Notes: generated from the letters alone by a model not told the origin. A DNA stretch of 64,000 nucleotides from Anaerocolumna chitinilytica (GCF_014218355.1 NZ_AP023368.1:2794001-2858000); one strand, 5' to 3'. Shown: positions 18,959-28,719, counted from the first letter of the stretch. A program made the numbers and translations.

Positions 18959-19079
18959 AGATATTGAAAGCTCCTGTGATGAGACTTTATAATCAATGTA
19001 TGCTAAGATATCAAGGGTGTGATTACTTTTGCCATTTGGTATCGGACTATTAGGAGATAATATTGGAGCAGTAAAATTT

Positions 19080-19104
19080 TAAAAACCCGGAGAGTTTTCT
19101 CCGG
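19080..19104 (-). terminator. Terminator after the dinB operon
   Basis: Eight-base GC-rich arms (19085-19092 and 19097-19104) with a 4-base loop, followed leftward by TTTTTAAAATTTT. It ends the dinB-hypothetical unit. Confidence 0.75.
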
Positions 19105-19109
19105 GAATA

Positions 19110-19424
19110 TTAAAGATATGTCATTATCCACTTAGATGTATCTTTAAAATATATTAATTTAACCCTGATTACTTTGTTAACACACGAAACAACACAGGTA
19201 TGTTCAATAGAGGGAATTCCACTGTAATTTTTATTCTCTGTACATTCTATATAGATGTCAGAAACTGTCTGAAGAGTTCCGTTATCATCAATGAATTTAA
19301 ATAATCGTGGAATGGTTTTGCCAGTGCTCGTAAACCAACAATCACAGGCAATCTCTTTTTGTATTCCGCGTATTTTTCCGGATTCGGTGCCTTGTGTATT
19401 TATACCGATTCCAAAAGCACTCAT
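19110..19424 (-). CDS. Conserved hypothetical protein downstream of dinB
   Basis: 104 residues beginning MSAFGIGINTQGTESGK, with cysteines in ACDCWF, IECTENK and VVSCVNKVIRVKLIYF. No signal peptide or membrane segment; predicted mixed alpha/beta. The ATG follows AAAGGGG and lies 13 bases after the dinB stop, so it is co-transcribed with the SOS-controlled polymerase. It may assist translesion synthesis, but this is inferred from position only. Confidence 0.75.
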   Translation of the reverse strand: MSAFGIGINTQGTESGKIRGIQKEIACDCWFTSTGKTIPRLFKFIDDNGTLQTVSDIYIECTENKNYSGIPSIEHTCVVSCVNKVIRVKLIYFKDTSKWIMTYL

Positions 19425-19437
19425 ATCTTAACCCCTT

Positions 19438-20712
19438 TCATGCATTGTCTATTTTAAGCTTACTATAATCTACATCTCTTTTTTCACGGGATATACCACC
19501 AGACATATGATCTATGGGACTTCTTAAAAATACGGCTCTCTTTATAGAGTCTATCCCATATTTTTCTCGGATTACGTCTACCATTAAGTCAGCATATTCA
19601 AGTTTTTCGTAATCCTCTGAATCAAACATATTTATTTGCCTTGCAAAATCATAGTCAGTTAACCGGCTGGTGTGTATTCCTAGATGACGAATCGGGATCC
19701 CATTCCAAGCTTCATTGAAGAGTTTACAAGCTATTTTATGGATTTCCTTGGTGATATTGGTAGAACTCATTAAAACTGTTTGGTGGGACATATAGTTAAA
19801 AACATAGTCCTTGATTCCTACTGAGATAACTTCTGCCTGTACATTTGCCTTTCGTAACCTTGCAGAGACGGTTTCCGCAAGTGCTAATAAGACGATATAT
19901 GCATCCCTTTTTGTTGAGACATCGTAGGGGATAGTAGTGCTGTTACCATATCCTTTCTGTGCTGGTGCTTTTGATTCAGAAACAACATAAGAGAAATCAT
20001 ACCCGTTTGCAAATGCCCATACAACTTCACCATGGCTTTTCATATGGCTGCGCAATATGCCCACATCAGTATTAGCTAAGCCTCCGATTGTTTTAATACC
20101 AAGGTTGAAAAGTTTCTTTGTCGTCGCCCTTCCTACAAAGAATAAGTCACTAACCGGCAGGGGCCACATCTTACGTTCAATTTCTGATGGAAACAAGGTA
20201 TGCACTAAGTTGGGCTTTTTTAAGTCGCCAGCCATCTTTGCCAGTAATTTATTTGAAGAAACACCAATGTTTACAGTAAAGCCTAACTCTCGGTATATAC
20301 GGTCCTTTATCATATTGGCAACTACAACAGGCTCACCCCATAAACCTCTCGTCCCTGTCATATCCATAAAGGCCTCATCGATTGAATATTGTTCTACCTC
20401 TGGAGTGTATTCTTTCAGTATCTTCATGAAAGCAGCGGAAGATTTTTCATATAGCCCATAATTAGGCGGGACTAAAATAATCTCCGGACATTTTTGTTTA
20501 GCTTCCATAATACTTTCACCTGTATTTATGCCAAATTTCTTTGCACGAATGGATTTCGCTAAAATGATTCCATGGCGCATTGTTACATCACCGCCAACCG
20601 CTGATATCTGATTGCGTAAATCTTCAGTGGCACCTAAATGTTTCAACCGATATACTGCTTCCCAGCTTAAGAAAGCAGAGTTAACATCAATATGAAATAT
20701 TATTTTCTCCAT
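19438..20712 (-). CDS. dinB: DNA polymerase IV (Y family)
   Basis: A 424-residue error-prone polymerase. The first catalytic carboxylate is in IFHIDVNSAFLSWEA, the acidic pair in YSIDEAFMDMTG, followed by a helix-hairpin-helix region (LFFVGRATTKKLFNLGIKTIGGLA) and a little-finger domain. It copies damaged DNA. Two LexA boxes sit just upstream, and a small gene follows in the same operon. Confidence 0.93.
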   Translation of the reverse strand: MEKIIFHIDVNSAFLSWEAVYRLKHLGATEDLRNQISAVGGDVTMRHGIILAKSIRAKKFGINTGESIMEAKQKCPEIILVPPNYGLYEKSSAAFMKILKEYTPEVEQYSIDEAFMDMTGTRGLWGEPVVVANMIKDRIYRELGFTVNIGVSSNKLLAKMAGDLKKPNLVHTLFPSEIERKMWPLPVSDLFFVGRATTKKLFNLGIKTIGGLANTDVGILRSHMKSHGEVVWAFANGYDFSYVVSESKAPAQKGYGNSTTIPYDVSTKRDAYIVLLALAETVSARLRKANVQAEVISVGIKDYVFNYMSHQTVLMSSTNITKEIHKIACKLFNEAWNGIPIRHLGIHTSRLTDYDFARQINMFDSEDYEKLEYADLMVDVIREKYGIDSIKRAVFLRSPIDHMSGGISREKRDVDYSKLKIDNA

Positions 20713-20731
20713 TTCTTACCTCACATAAAAA

Positions 20732-20769
20732 GAACACACGTTTGTATAAAGTATAGCAAACGCGTGTTC
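20732..20769 (-). promoter_or_regulatory. Two LexA (SOS) boxes upstream of dinB
   Basis: GAACACACGTTT at 20732-20743 and, on the other strand, GAACACGCGTTT at 20758-20769 both fit the Gram-positive LexA box CGAACRNRYGTTYG. They lie 20 and 46 bases upstream of the start codon and overlap the expected promoter, so LexA should repress dinB until DNA is damaged. Confidence 0.85.
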
Positions 20770-20810
20770 GAAAGTAAAGAGGTAATATTAGTAAGTTCAT
20801 AGCCGATATA

Positions 20811-20883
20811 AGGGCTCTGCTCGGCTATCCAAGGTTATTTTGGAGAAGTCTGGTCGAGTAATATGATAAGTTTGTGTAATACT
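20811..20883 (-). pseudogene. Fragment of a LysM domain derived from a sleL-like gene
   Basis: About 73 bases match 18696-18771 inside the second LysM of sleL (shared runs include GCTATCCAAG and GTTATTTTGGAGAAG), with single-base deletions that break the frame. It codes for nothing now. It shows that a second sleL-like sequence, or a piece of this one, once lay between dinB and ohrR. Confidence 0.7.
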
Positions 20884-20906
20884 TCTTCTTACTATTTGGC
20901 AGCGGA

Positions 20907-21371
20907 CTATTCTTCTTTGGTGAGCAATTCCATAATAGAGTGTAAATTACCGATCGTTTTTGCAATTGTTTCTTTATCGAACTTAACAGTACATACTAAA
21001 TCTTTAGGAACATTAACAGCAACTGATTTTAATTCCCGGCCTTTTTGAGTAAGAGTTATAACAACATTGCGTTCGTCGTTAGAACTTCTGATACGGTTGA
21101 TGAAATTTTGGGATTCCAGCTTCTTTAAAAGAGGTGTTAATGTACCGGAATCAAGATAAAGCTTATTTCCAAGGTCCTTTACAGTCAGATTGTCTTCCTC
21201 CCATAAGGCTAACATAGTAATATAACCGGTATATGTTAATCCAAGTGGCTCTAATATTGGTTTATATTTTTTAATGATTTCCTTGGAGCAGACATATAAT
21301 GCAAAGCAGAGCTGATTGTCAAGTTTTAGAATTTCATCCCCAGGTACGGATTCATTTATTTTATTTTTCAT
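20907..21371 (-). CDS. ohrR: OhrR-type MarR-family peroxide sensor
   Basis: A 154-residue winged-helix repressor closely following B. subtilis OhrR: LDNQLCFALYVCSKE, YKPILEPLGLTY, LYLDSGTLTPLLKKLE and NDERNVVITLT. Cys22 in NQLCF is the peroxide-sensing cysteine. Oxidation by organic hydroperoxides releases DNA. An ATG 24 bases upstream is in frame, but AAAGGAG precedes the ATG at 21371, which is preferred. It is divergent from a GPx-like peroxidase rather than the usual ohrA. Confidence 0.9.
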   Translation of the reverse strand: MKNKINESVPGDEILKLDNQLCFALYVCSKEIIKKYKPILEPLGLTYTGYITMLALWEEDNLTVKDLGNKLYLDSGTLTPLLKKLESQNFINRIRSSNDERNVVITLTQKGRELKSVAVNVPKDLVCTVKFDKETIAKTIGNLHSIMELLTKEE

Positions 21372-21512
21372 AATAACTCCTTTCATGAATATCATATTTC
21401 CGATTTGATATTCCTAATTCCTTGGTAAAATTTTTATATTTTAGACCAAGGCGCTCAATTGTGTTCATATAACCCTGACATAATAAATATCAACCAAATT
21501 TAATTAATTTTA

Positions 21513-21597
21513 TACAATTTAATAGTAATAAAAATTAGATAAAAAGTCAATAGTAAGTATTGACAAAATAAATAATATTTTATACAATCTAATTAAG
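21513..21597 (+). promoter_or_regulatory. OhrR operator and promoter of the second gpx gene
   Basis: 21513-21527 reads TACAATTTAATAGTA, one base from the OhrR consensus TACAATTnAATTGTA. Downstream, TTGACA (21560-21565) and TACAAT (21583-21588) are 17 bases apart, and the -10 overlaps a second half site (TACAATCTAATTAAG, 21583-21597). Binding would block the gpx promoter. Confidence 0.75.
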
Positions 21598-21639
21598 ATA
21601 AATAAAATATGAATCAATTAATTACAAGGAGGATTAAAT

Positions 21640-22185
21640 ATGAGCGTATATGATTTTAAAGTAGACAATCTAAGAGAAGAAGAGGTATCTTTAGAGAATT
21701 ATAAAGGCAAGGTATTGTTAATCATTAACACCGCAACTAAATGCGGTTTTACACCACAATACGATGAATTACAGGATTTATATGAGAAGTATAAAGATGA
21801 AGGCTTCATAATTCTTGATTTCCCCTGCAATCAATTCGGAGCACAGGCACCGGGCAGTAATGAAGAAATACACAGTTTTTGCGATGCCAAATTCGGAATC
21901 ACTTTCCCCATGTTTTCGAAAATAGAAGTAAATGGTGAAAATGCTCATCCCTTATATAAATATCTCACAAGCCAAAAAGGCTTTCAAGGTTTTGATGAGG
22001 CACATGAATTAACACCGGTTTTAAATGAAATGTTAAGTAAAGCAGACCCTGATTTTGATAAGAAACCCAGTATTAAGTGGAACTTTACCAAATTCTTAAT
22101 TGATAGGAATGGAAATGTATCTGAAAGATTTGAGCCAACTGAAGATATTGGAGTAATTGAAGAAAAAATTAAAGAATTGCTATAA
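21640..22185 (+). CDS. Glutathione peroxidase-like thiol peroxidase, second copy
   Basis: A 181-residue paralogue of the protein at 9913. Peroxidatic Cys35 (NTATKCGFTPQ), Gln65 (FPCNQF), Cys81 (FCDAKFG) and the WNFTKF motif are kept. It has about 20 extra residues around 112-150 (QKGFQGFDEAHELTPVL...), the longer form seen in some bacterial GPx. Divergent from ohrR, with a matching operator, so expression is probably induced by organic peroxides. Confidence 0.92.
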   Translation: MSVYDFKVDNLREEEVSLENYKGKVLLIINTATKCGFTPQYDELQDLYEKYKDEGFIILDFPCNQFGAQAPGSNEEIHSFCDAKFGITFPMFSKIEVNGENAHPLYKYLTSQKGFQGFDEAHELTPVLNEMLSKADPDFDKKPSIKWNFTKFLIDRNGNVSERFEPTEDIGVIEEKIKELL

Positions 22186-22246
22186 TTAAAATGTGTATAT
22201 AAATTAAATAAATATTGATTAAATAAGTATATATTGGTTTAAAAAT

Positions 22247-22324
22247 AACAGTTGCCATTTTTAGTAAAAGAGCATTTGAATTAAAGCTCTTTCATAATCT
22301 GAAGAATAGCAACTGTTGTTTTAT
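22247..22324 (+). terminator. Compound hairpin terminator after the second gpx gene
   Basis: Outer arms AACAGTTGC (22247-22255) and GCAACTGTT (22309-22317) enclose an inner hairpin AAAGAGC/GCTCTTT (22267-22273 and 22286-22292). GTTTT follows. Confidence 0.65.
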
Positions 22325-22383
22325 ATCAAATGCGTTTTTGATATCTCTAGTTTTGGTGTTAGTATATAAGTATGGACATGAAA

Positions 22384-22518
22384 GGGGCTGTTGCAAAATA
22401 GTCATAATAAACTCTAAAACAGGACTGGGTGTATAATAATACATTTCGCGTCGACTGGCCGAGCTCTTCTTGTGAAGCGGAGCGTTTTGAACGAGCGAGG
22501 GAAAAGCAGCACAGCCCC
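22384..22518. mobile_element. MITE-like element, copy 2 (135 bp, internally deleted, inverted relative to copy 1)
   Basis: Starts GGGGCTGTTGCAAAATAG and follows the reverse complement of copy 1 (10409-10598) closely to the GC-rich core, then jumps to ACAGCCCC at 22511-22518. About 55 bp of one arm is missing, with GCTG repeats at the break. It lies 198 bases after the second gpx gene and 20 bases from the end of the chemoreceptor gene. Confidence 0.8.
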
Positions 22519-22538
22519 TTTTATAATTGTTACATAGA

Positions 22539-24326
22539 TTATAGTGTTTTAAAATCAGAAATAAGAGCTTGAAGTTCCTTTATACGACCATTTACTTTAT
22601 CGCTGATATCTGCAATTGAAACCATAGAAGCGAGAATCTCTTCTGTACCGGCGGAGGTCTCTTCAGTGGTAACAGCATTTTCCTGAGCACTGGCAGAAAG
22701 ATTATTGATATGGGCAACCACATTAGAACAGCTTAGACCCGTTTTTGCAGTAATTTGATTCAGAGCATCAATTTGTTTAATAATTATCTCAAGACTGTTT
22801 GCAATATCCATATATTTATTTTTTGTATTATCCACACTCTTAGTTTGTGCTTGTACCGTTTCTTTTACAACACCGCTTTCTTCTTTGGCTAAGGAAGCAT
22901 TGGCCTGTAATTCCTTTAACAATTCATTGATTGTTCCTACAGAATGAGAGGATTGATCTGCAAGCTTTCTGATTTCATCAGCCACTACAGCAAAACCTTT
23001 TCCGGCTTCTCCGGCTCTAGCAGCTTCAATGCTGGCATTTAAAGAAAGCAGGTTGGTTTGGGCGGATATTTCGGATATTAGGGAGCTTGCTTGTCCGATT
23101 CTGTCTGCACTTAGATTAATTTTATCTATCACATCCAGTATTCGGTAAAAGGTATCCTGACTATTTTTATTAACCTCAGAAAGGGTATTTACAAGTTTTA
23201 GACCTTCAATACCGGCTTCATTTATCTCCTTTGTGGCTTTTGTAAGAAGTTCACTGTTTTTGGAGCTGTCTATTATAATCTGCTCTAGGCTGGCAATCTC
23301 TATTGCAGATTGTTCCGTATCGCTTGCCTGGGAAGTAGCAGTTCCTGCTATTTCTCCGACAGCCCTTGCAATCTCGCCCGTCGCGGTGCTGACTTCATTA
23401 GTGGTTCTTACCATTGATTGTGCGGCCTCACTTACTTCGTTTGAGGTACTGCTTATTTGGCCTACAATTTCCTGGAAGGAGGAGAGTACGGTATTAAAGG
23501 AGGAGGATAACACACCAAGCTCATCTTTACTGTTTAAGGTGAGAGGGCTTAGAGCAAGATTTTTATTTGCAAGATCGTTCATTCTGATAGTTACCGCTTT
23601 CAGATGGTTTTTTAAATACCGTATTATAATAACAGAAATAAAAATAATTGCTATTATGATAACGACTGTCCATAGAACAATCTGCATGACACTTTGATGT
23701 ATATCCGATTTTAACTGCGCAGAAGAGTATTCGCTGTAGACAGTGAGTATATCCTCCATATTATCCAGACAGCTTCTGGCAGCATCAAAGGATGCATCCA
23801 TTGCTTTATAGTCTCCATCACCGGTTTCTGGGTCATAGGCTGCTTTCCAGGTTGCAAAATCTCTATTAAAGTCATCCAGGAGTTCTTTGATTGTTTTGTC
23901 TTTTTGAAGATATCCATTGGGGTCATCTGCGTTTTCTGTACCATTAAGAAGGACGAATAGTTTGTGGGGAGTATACTCATTTAAGAGTTTTGAATCATTT
24001 TTTAAATAGGTTACAATTTTATTGGCATTGTCACTTGCCTGTTTGGCATTATCCGCATATGAAGTACGTAAATCCGCAAGTTCCTTTGTATCAGAGCCGT
24101 CAAATATACTTATCTTTAAGGCTGCCACGCTGGCCTGATAAAAATCTCTGTCACTGCTTAAAAGGCTTGTATGGGTCAAGTATAAATCATTGTAATAAAT
24201 ATCCCGGCTTTTCTCATAATTTGAATTTGAGGTTGATATTAATGCGAATAGCATTAATACCATTTCAATAATTGCCGGTAAAATAATCAGGAATAATTTT
24301 CCTCTAATGGATAGATTCTTAAACAT
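22539..24326 (-). CDS. Methyl-accepting chemotaxis protein
   Basis: A 595-residue receptor. Membrane segments at about 11-32 and 213-236 bound an extracellular helical sensor of about 180 residues. A HAMP domain follows, then a long coiled-coil signalling domain with the conserved hairpin tip ([19 protein letters not shown] and the [13 protein letters not shown] stretch). It passes a ligand signal to CheA/CheW at the cell pole. No chemotaxis or flagellar gene is nearby, so the ligand is unknown. The start follows CCGGAGGC. Confidence 0.95.
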   Translation of the reverse strand: MFKNLSIRGKLFLIILPAIIEMVLMLFALISTSNSNYEKSRDIYYNDLYLTHTSLLSSDRDFYQASVAALKISIFDGSDTKELADLRTSYADNAKQASDNANKIVTYLKNDSKLLNEYTPHKLFVLLNGTENADDPNGYLQKDKTIKELLDDFNRDFATWKAAYDPETGDGDYKAMDASFDAARSCLDNMEDILTVYSEYSSAQLKSDIHQSVMQIVLWTVVIIIAIIFISVIIIRYLKNHLKAVTIRMNDLANKNLALSPLTLNSKDELGVLSSSFNTVLSSFQEIVGQISSTSNEVSEAAQSMVRTTNEVSTATGEIARAVGEIAGTATSQASDTEQSAIEIASLEQIIIDSSKNSELLTKATKEINEAGIEGLKLVNTLSEVNKNSQDTFYRILDVIDKINLSADRIGQASSLISEISAQTNLLSLNASIEAARAGEAGKGFAVVADEIRKLADQSSHSVGTINELLKELQANASLAKEESGVVKETVQAQTKSVDNTKNKYMDIANSLEIIIKQIDALNQITAKTGLSCSNVVAHINNLSASAQENAVTTEETSAGTEEILASMVSIADISDKVNGRIKELQALISDFKTL

Positions 24327-24437
24327 AATATCTGCCTCCGGTTTTTATAAATCTTTTACAATATTATAACATTACAGAGGTTAAAATACTACAAATTAAT
24401 CCTAAATATGCTTTATTACGACAAATAGTAAATAGCA

Positions 24438-24479
24438 AGAGCTGAAACCGGACGCCAGCATGCAGCCTGTTTCAGCTCT
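24438..24479 (-). terminator. Hairpin after the GH4 gene
   Basis: Eleven-base perfect arms (24438-24448 and 24469-24479), but only a weak T run leftward. Probable end of the melA transcript. Confidence 0.5.
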
Positions 24480-24513
24480 AAAACAAATTGTTTAAACGAT
24501 TATCTCATTTTTA

Positions 24514-25839
24514 TCATATTTGAAAGGCTTTCATATAATCGCCATGGGCAGTGATTAATTCATCACACATATTTCTGATGTCCTCTATATTCAGCTCAGC
24601 TGAAGTATGAGGGTCTAACATAGCTGCCTGGTAAATATAGCTGCGATCTCCGGTCACAGCAGCTTCAATGGTTAACAGCTGGGTATTGATATTGGTCATA
24701 TTCATTGCGGCGCATTGAACTGGAAGTCTGCCTACATGGCAGGGGTTAATTCCTCTGTTATCAACAAGACAGGGCACTTCAACGCAAGCATCGGAGGGAA
24801 GATTGTCAATAAGCCCGGTATTTAATACATTACCTCCGATTTTATAAGGAACCCCGGTTATAACCGCTTCCATGATATAGGAAGCATATTCATGTGAACG
24901 TTCGTGGGTTATATTGCCATTATCGAGAATCGTTTCTTTATCTTTTTCCCAGCCTGCAATCTGATTAATACATCTTCTGGGGTATTCGTCTAAAGGAATA
25001 TTAAATTTATCTATCATCTCAGGATAACGGGCTTTGATAAACAGAGGATTATATTCAGCATTATGTTCACTGGATTCCGTACAATAGTACCCGAAATTTC
25101 TTATGTATTCGAAACGGACCATATCGTCATGCTTTTCTGCTGCATTCATTTTGGCGGCTTTCCTTTTAATTTCAGGATATAAATCATTGCCGAACTTATC
25201 TTTTAATTCCAGAAGCCATCCCATATGATTGATACCAGCAATTAATTCCTTACGCCCTTCCAGTTTGTCCTCCATACCAAGCTTTTTTAAAAGACCTTCA
25301 GAGCATACCTGAACACTGTGGCATAATCCGACTGTCTGGATTTTCGTATAACGCTGCATATATCCGGAGAGCATTGCCATTGGATTGGTATAATTTAAAA
25401 ACAAAGTATCAGGACATACTTCTTCCATGTCTCTTGCAAAATCAGCCATAACAGGAATAGTTCGTAATGCTCTCATAATTCCGCCAATGCCCATTGTATC
25501 TGCGATTGTCTGTCTTAGGCCATATTTCTTCGGGATTTCGAAATCTGTTATGGTACAGGGATCATAGCCGCCAACCTGAATTGCATTCACTACAAAATTA
25601 GCGTTTCTTAAGGCATCCTTTCGATTTTCTACACCCAGGTATGTCTTGATTGTTGCGCGTCCGTTATTAATGTTTTTGTTGATTGATTCTAATATGATCT
25701 GAGACTCACCAAGCCTTATTGGATCAATATCATAAAGGGCAATTTCACTTTCGCACAGAACAGGGGTGCACATGCAGTCACCAAGTACATTTCTTGCAAA
25801 AATAGTGCTTCCGGCTCCTAAAAAAGCAATTTTAATCAT
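24514..25839 (-). CDS. melA: Family 4 glycosidase, alpha-galactosidase type
   Basis: A 441-residue NAD+- and Mn2+-dependent GH4 enzyme. The Rossmann start is IAFLGAGS, NYTNPMAM at 149-156, and the subgroup motif CHSV at 173-176 followed by His205 in GINHMGW. Within GH4, CHSV marks the alpha-galactosidase (MelA) branch, whereas CDMP and CNVP mark phospho-glycosidases, so an unphosphorylated alpha-galactoside is the likely substrate. It lies 103 bases downstream of an AraC regulator on the same strand. Start follows GAAGGAGGA. Confidence 0.85.
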   Translation of the reverse strand: MIKIAFLGAGSTIFARNVLGDCMCTPVLCESEIALYDIDPIRLGESQIILESINKNINNGRATIKTYLGVENRKDALRNANFVVNAIQVGGYDPCTITDFEIPKKYGLRQTIADTMGIGGIMRALRTIPVMADFARDMEEVCPDTLFLNYTNPMAMLSGYMQRYTKIQTVGLCHSVQVCSEGLLKKLGMEDKLEGRKELIAGINHMGWLLELKDKFGNDLYPEIKRKAAKMNAAEKHDDMVRFEYIRNFGYYCTESSEHNAEYNPLFIKARYPEMIDKFNIPLDEYPRRCINQIAGWEKDKETILDNGNITHERSHEYASYIMEAVITGVPYKIGGNVLNTGLIDNLPSDACVEVPCLVDNRGINPCHVGRLPVQCAAMNMTNINTQLLTIEAAVTGDRSYIYQAAMLDPHTSAELNIEDIRNMCDELITAHGDYMKAFQI

Positions 25840-25942
25840 TTTTTATTTCCTCCTTCGGAATTCTATGATAGTTCTATTTTATTTGAATCAAAAGAGAGTG
25901 TCTCTGATTTTTGTTTCAAAAAATTTGTCGTTATGTTGCTTT

Positions 25943-26758
25943 TTATTCATTTGCACTGCTTCTGAATTTTTGCGGAGAAATGCTAAATTTATTCTTGAAA
26001 TAATTAGAAAAGTAATGTTCGTCATGAAAATTTAAATCCAGGGATATTTCCTTAATTGTTTTGTTTGTGTTAAGAAGGAGTAACTTTGCCAAATCCAGTC
26101 GCTGCTTCATTAAATATTGATAGGGAGTTACGCCGAATGCCTGTTTAAAGATACGGATTGTTTGGGAAGGGGAGCGGTATATAAGCCCTGCCAATGTATT
26201 TAGGGAGATCTGTTCTTTGGTATGTTTATCAAGATAATTCTTTAATAGAACAGCTTCCTCTGATTGATGCAGGATATCAGAATGCAGATTTTCGTGTAAA
26301 AAAAGTATCATTTCAAAAAAAATAAGGGAGGCTTCTTTGGTAAAACTGCCGCTATCAAGAGGGGTTTTTGCATTGTTCAGAATTCGATTAAAATAGGAGC
26401 TTAAATCAATTCCTTTAATGTGTGATAAATTTCCCAGTCTGTATAAGGATAATAACGCTTCAATAAGAGGACCTTTGGCATTGAACCATATCTTAGTCCA
26501 AGGATTGTCTTTATGAGAGTAATACTCGTGATTACTGTTCTTTTTTAGGATATAGGTATCTCCTTTTAAGGCAGTAAAGGTTTTACCATCGCAGCATACC
26601 GTTCCTTCCCCTTCTAATATATATTCAAAAACATAGATGGGACTGCTTTTTCTGGATATACGATAAGTCTCATCGCAATAAGAAATACCGGTTAAGTCAA
26701 TAAAAAATTCCATATCCCTTCCATTGTCTGGTAAAAAGCTATAAATAACCTCTCTCAT
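25943..26758 (-). CDS. AraC-family transcriptional regulator
   Basis: A protein of about 271 residues with an N-terminal cupin fold (ISRKSSPIYVFEYILEGEGTV) and a C-terminal AraC DNA-binding domain (INLNFHDEHYFSNYFKNKFSISPQKFR near the end, with an intervening LAKLLLLNTNKTIKEIS helix). The frame extends to an ATG at 26794, but AGGTGAGG precedes the ATG at 26758. It is upstream of melA and divergent from the GH2 gene, so it probably controls one or both. Confidence 0.88.
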   Translation of the reverse strand: MREVIYSFLPDNGRDMEFFIDLTGISYCDETYRISRKSSPIYVFEYILEGEGTVCCDGKTFTALKGDTYILKKNSNHEYYSHKDNPWTKIWFNAKGPLIEALLSLYRLGNLSHIKGIDLSSYFNRILNNAKTPLDSGSFTKEASLIFFEMILFLHENLHSDILHQSEEAVLLKNYLDKHTKEQISLNTLAGLIYRSPSQTIRIFKQAFGVTPYQYLMKQRLDLAKLLLLNTNKTIKEISLDLNFHDEHYFSNYFKNKFSISPQKFRSSANE

Positions 26759-26934
26759 GCGTATAATCCTCACCTTTATTTCAATAATCTCCATTTTATC
26801 AGTAATATTATAGCATTATAATACAAGTTAGTACAGGTAGGAGTCTGCAAAATATGACAGACCTATGAATTAAAGTTAGGAATACCTGATAGAGGAAAAG
26901 GTTTATTAAAATTTAGATAGGAAAGGGAATAATT

Positions 26935-28719
26935 ATGAGTGACAAGCATATGAATTTAACAGAGTGCCCAACGAGAGAAGAATACCCAAGACCGCAGTTC
27001 GTAAGAAAAGAATGGATGAATCTCAATGGAATTTGGGATTTTGAAATGGATTTTGGAAAGAGCGGGATAGATCGTAAACTGTATGAAGGAGAAGGATTTA
27101 CTAAAAAAATATTGGTTCCTTTTTGTCCTGAGAGCAGCTTATCCGGAATTAATTATAAAGATTTTATGAACATGGTCTGGTATAAAAGAGAATTTATTGT
27201 AGATAAGGTTACTGAAAAACGAACCTTACTGCATTTTCAGGCAGTGGATTATCATACAACCCTTTGGCTTAACGGGAAAAAAATAGGAGAGCACAAAGGT
27301 GGTTATACACCCTTTACCTTTGACATTACAGCTTTCATAACTGAAGGAGTTAACCTGATTACCTTATGTGCCAAGGATGATCCAAGAGAGAAGTTTCAAC
27401 CCAGAGGGAAGCAGAGCGGGCAATATTATTCCGCCGGTTGTGACTATACAAGAACAACAGGTATCTGGCAGACTGTTTGGCTTGAATTCGTCTCAGAGAG
27501 CTATTTAAAAGAAGTAAAATACTATCCGAATGCAGCGGAGGGCTTGTTAAATGTAAGCGGATATGTGGAGGGACCTATAAAGGGCTTAAGCCTTACAGCG
27601 GAAGCATTCTATCAGGGAAAAGCGATGGGAAGGACAGAAGCTGTAATTCAAGGGAAAGAAGTTAATATCTCAATTCCTCTAAATGAGAAGCATTTATGGA
27701 TGCCCGGTAAACCGGAGCTCTATGATCTTAAATTTACCTTATCAAAAGAAGAGGTTATAATAGATGAAGTTGAGAGTTATTTCGGACTTCGTGATATTTC
27801 CTATGACCAAGAGGGAGTGAGAATTAATGGGGAATTGATTTACCAAAGACTTGTATTGGATCAAGGCTTTTATCCCGATGGTATTTATACGGCTCCCTCA
27901 GAAGAAGCTTTAAAGAAGGATATTGAATTATCTATGGAGATGGGCTTTAATGGAGCCAGACTTCATCAAAAAGTATTTGAGCCAGCTTATTTATACTGGG
28001 CAGATCATCTTGGTTACCTTGTATGGGGAGAGTATGCAAGCTGGGGAGTTGATATGACGGATCTCTCTGCTGTCAATGTATTCTTACCGGAATGGATGGA
28101 AGCGGTAAGCAGAGATTTTAATAGTACAGCTCTGGTTGGTTGGTGCCCTTTTAATGAGACTTGGGATAAAAACGGATTTTGGATAGCTGACGGAAAATAT
28201 ATGTATGGAACCAGACAGGAGGATTCCATATTAAAATTGATATATGATGTAACAAAGGCTTTGGATGGTAATCGACCGGTTATTGATACCAGCGGAAATT
28301 TCCATGTTGTTACGGATATATTTGATATCCATGATTATGAGCAGGATGGAGAGGCTTTTGCAAAGAGATTCGAGCCTATGAATAACGGTGGTGAAACTTA
28401 TGTTACATTTGCTGACCGTCAGAGTTATGAGGGCCAGGCATATTTTGTTTCTGAATATGGCGGTATCTGGTGGAGCGATGAAGAAAGAGACGGATGGGGA
28501 TATGGACAAAGGCCAGCTTCCAGGGAAGAGTTCCTGGAAAGATATAGAATTTTAACAACGACTTTGTTAAAAAATAAAAGAGTCAGCGGTTTTTGCTATA
28601 CACAGCTCTATGATGTAGAACAGGAGATGAACGGGCTTTATACCTACGGGCGAAAAGCCAAATTCGATCCCGCTCTCATAAAAGAAATTAATATGCAGAA
28701 AGCGGCTATTGAAGAATAA
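26935..28719 (+). CDS. Family 2 glycoside hydrolase
   Basis: A 594-residue intracellular enzyme. A jelly-roll domain (about 15-185, with FMNMVWYKREF and TTLWLNGKKIGEHKGGYTPF), an immunoglobulin-like domain (to about 285) and a TIM barrel. The acid/base is Glu408 in PFNETWD and the nucleophile is Glu507 in VSEYGG. No signal peptide. GH2 includes beta-galactosidases, beta-glucuronidases and beta-mannosidases; the short length is nearer the beta-glucuronidase size class, but the specificity cannot be settled. The melA-type gene and two AraC regulators adjoin. Confidence 0.88.
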   Translation: MSDKHMNLTECPTREEYPRPQFVRKEWMNLNGIWDFEMDFGKSGIDRKLYEGEGFTKKILVPFCPESSLSGINYKDFMNMVWYKREFIVDKVTEKRTLLHFQAVDYHTTLWLNGKKIGEHKGGYTPFTFDITAFITEGVNLITLCAKDDPREKFQPRGKQSGQYYSAGCDYTRTTGIWQTVWLEFVSESYLKEVKYYPNAAEGLLNVSGYVEGPIKGLSLTAEAFYQGKAMGRTEAVIQGKEVNISIPLNEKHLWMPGKPELYDLKFTLSKEEVIIDEVESYFGLRDISYDQEGVRINGELIYQRLVLDQGFYPDGIYTAPSEEALKKDIELSMEMGFNGARLHQKVFEPAYLYWADHLGYLVWGEYASWGVDMTDLSAVNVFLPEWMEAVSRDFNSTALVGWCPFNETWDKNGFWIADGKYMYGTRQEDSILKLIYDVTKALDGNRPVIDTSGNFHVVTDIFDIHDYEQDGEAFAKRFEPMNNGGETYVTFADRQSYEGQAYFVSEYGGIWWSDEERDGWGYGQRPASREEFLERYRILTTTLLKNKRVSGFCYTQLYDVEQEMNGLYTYGRKAKFDPALIKEINMQKAAIEE

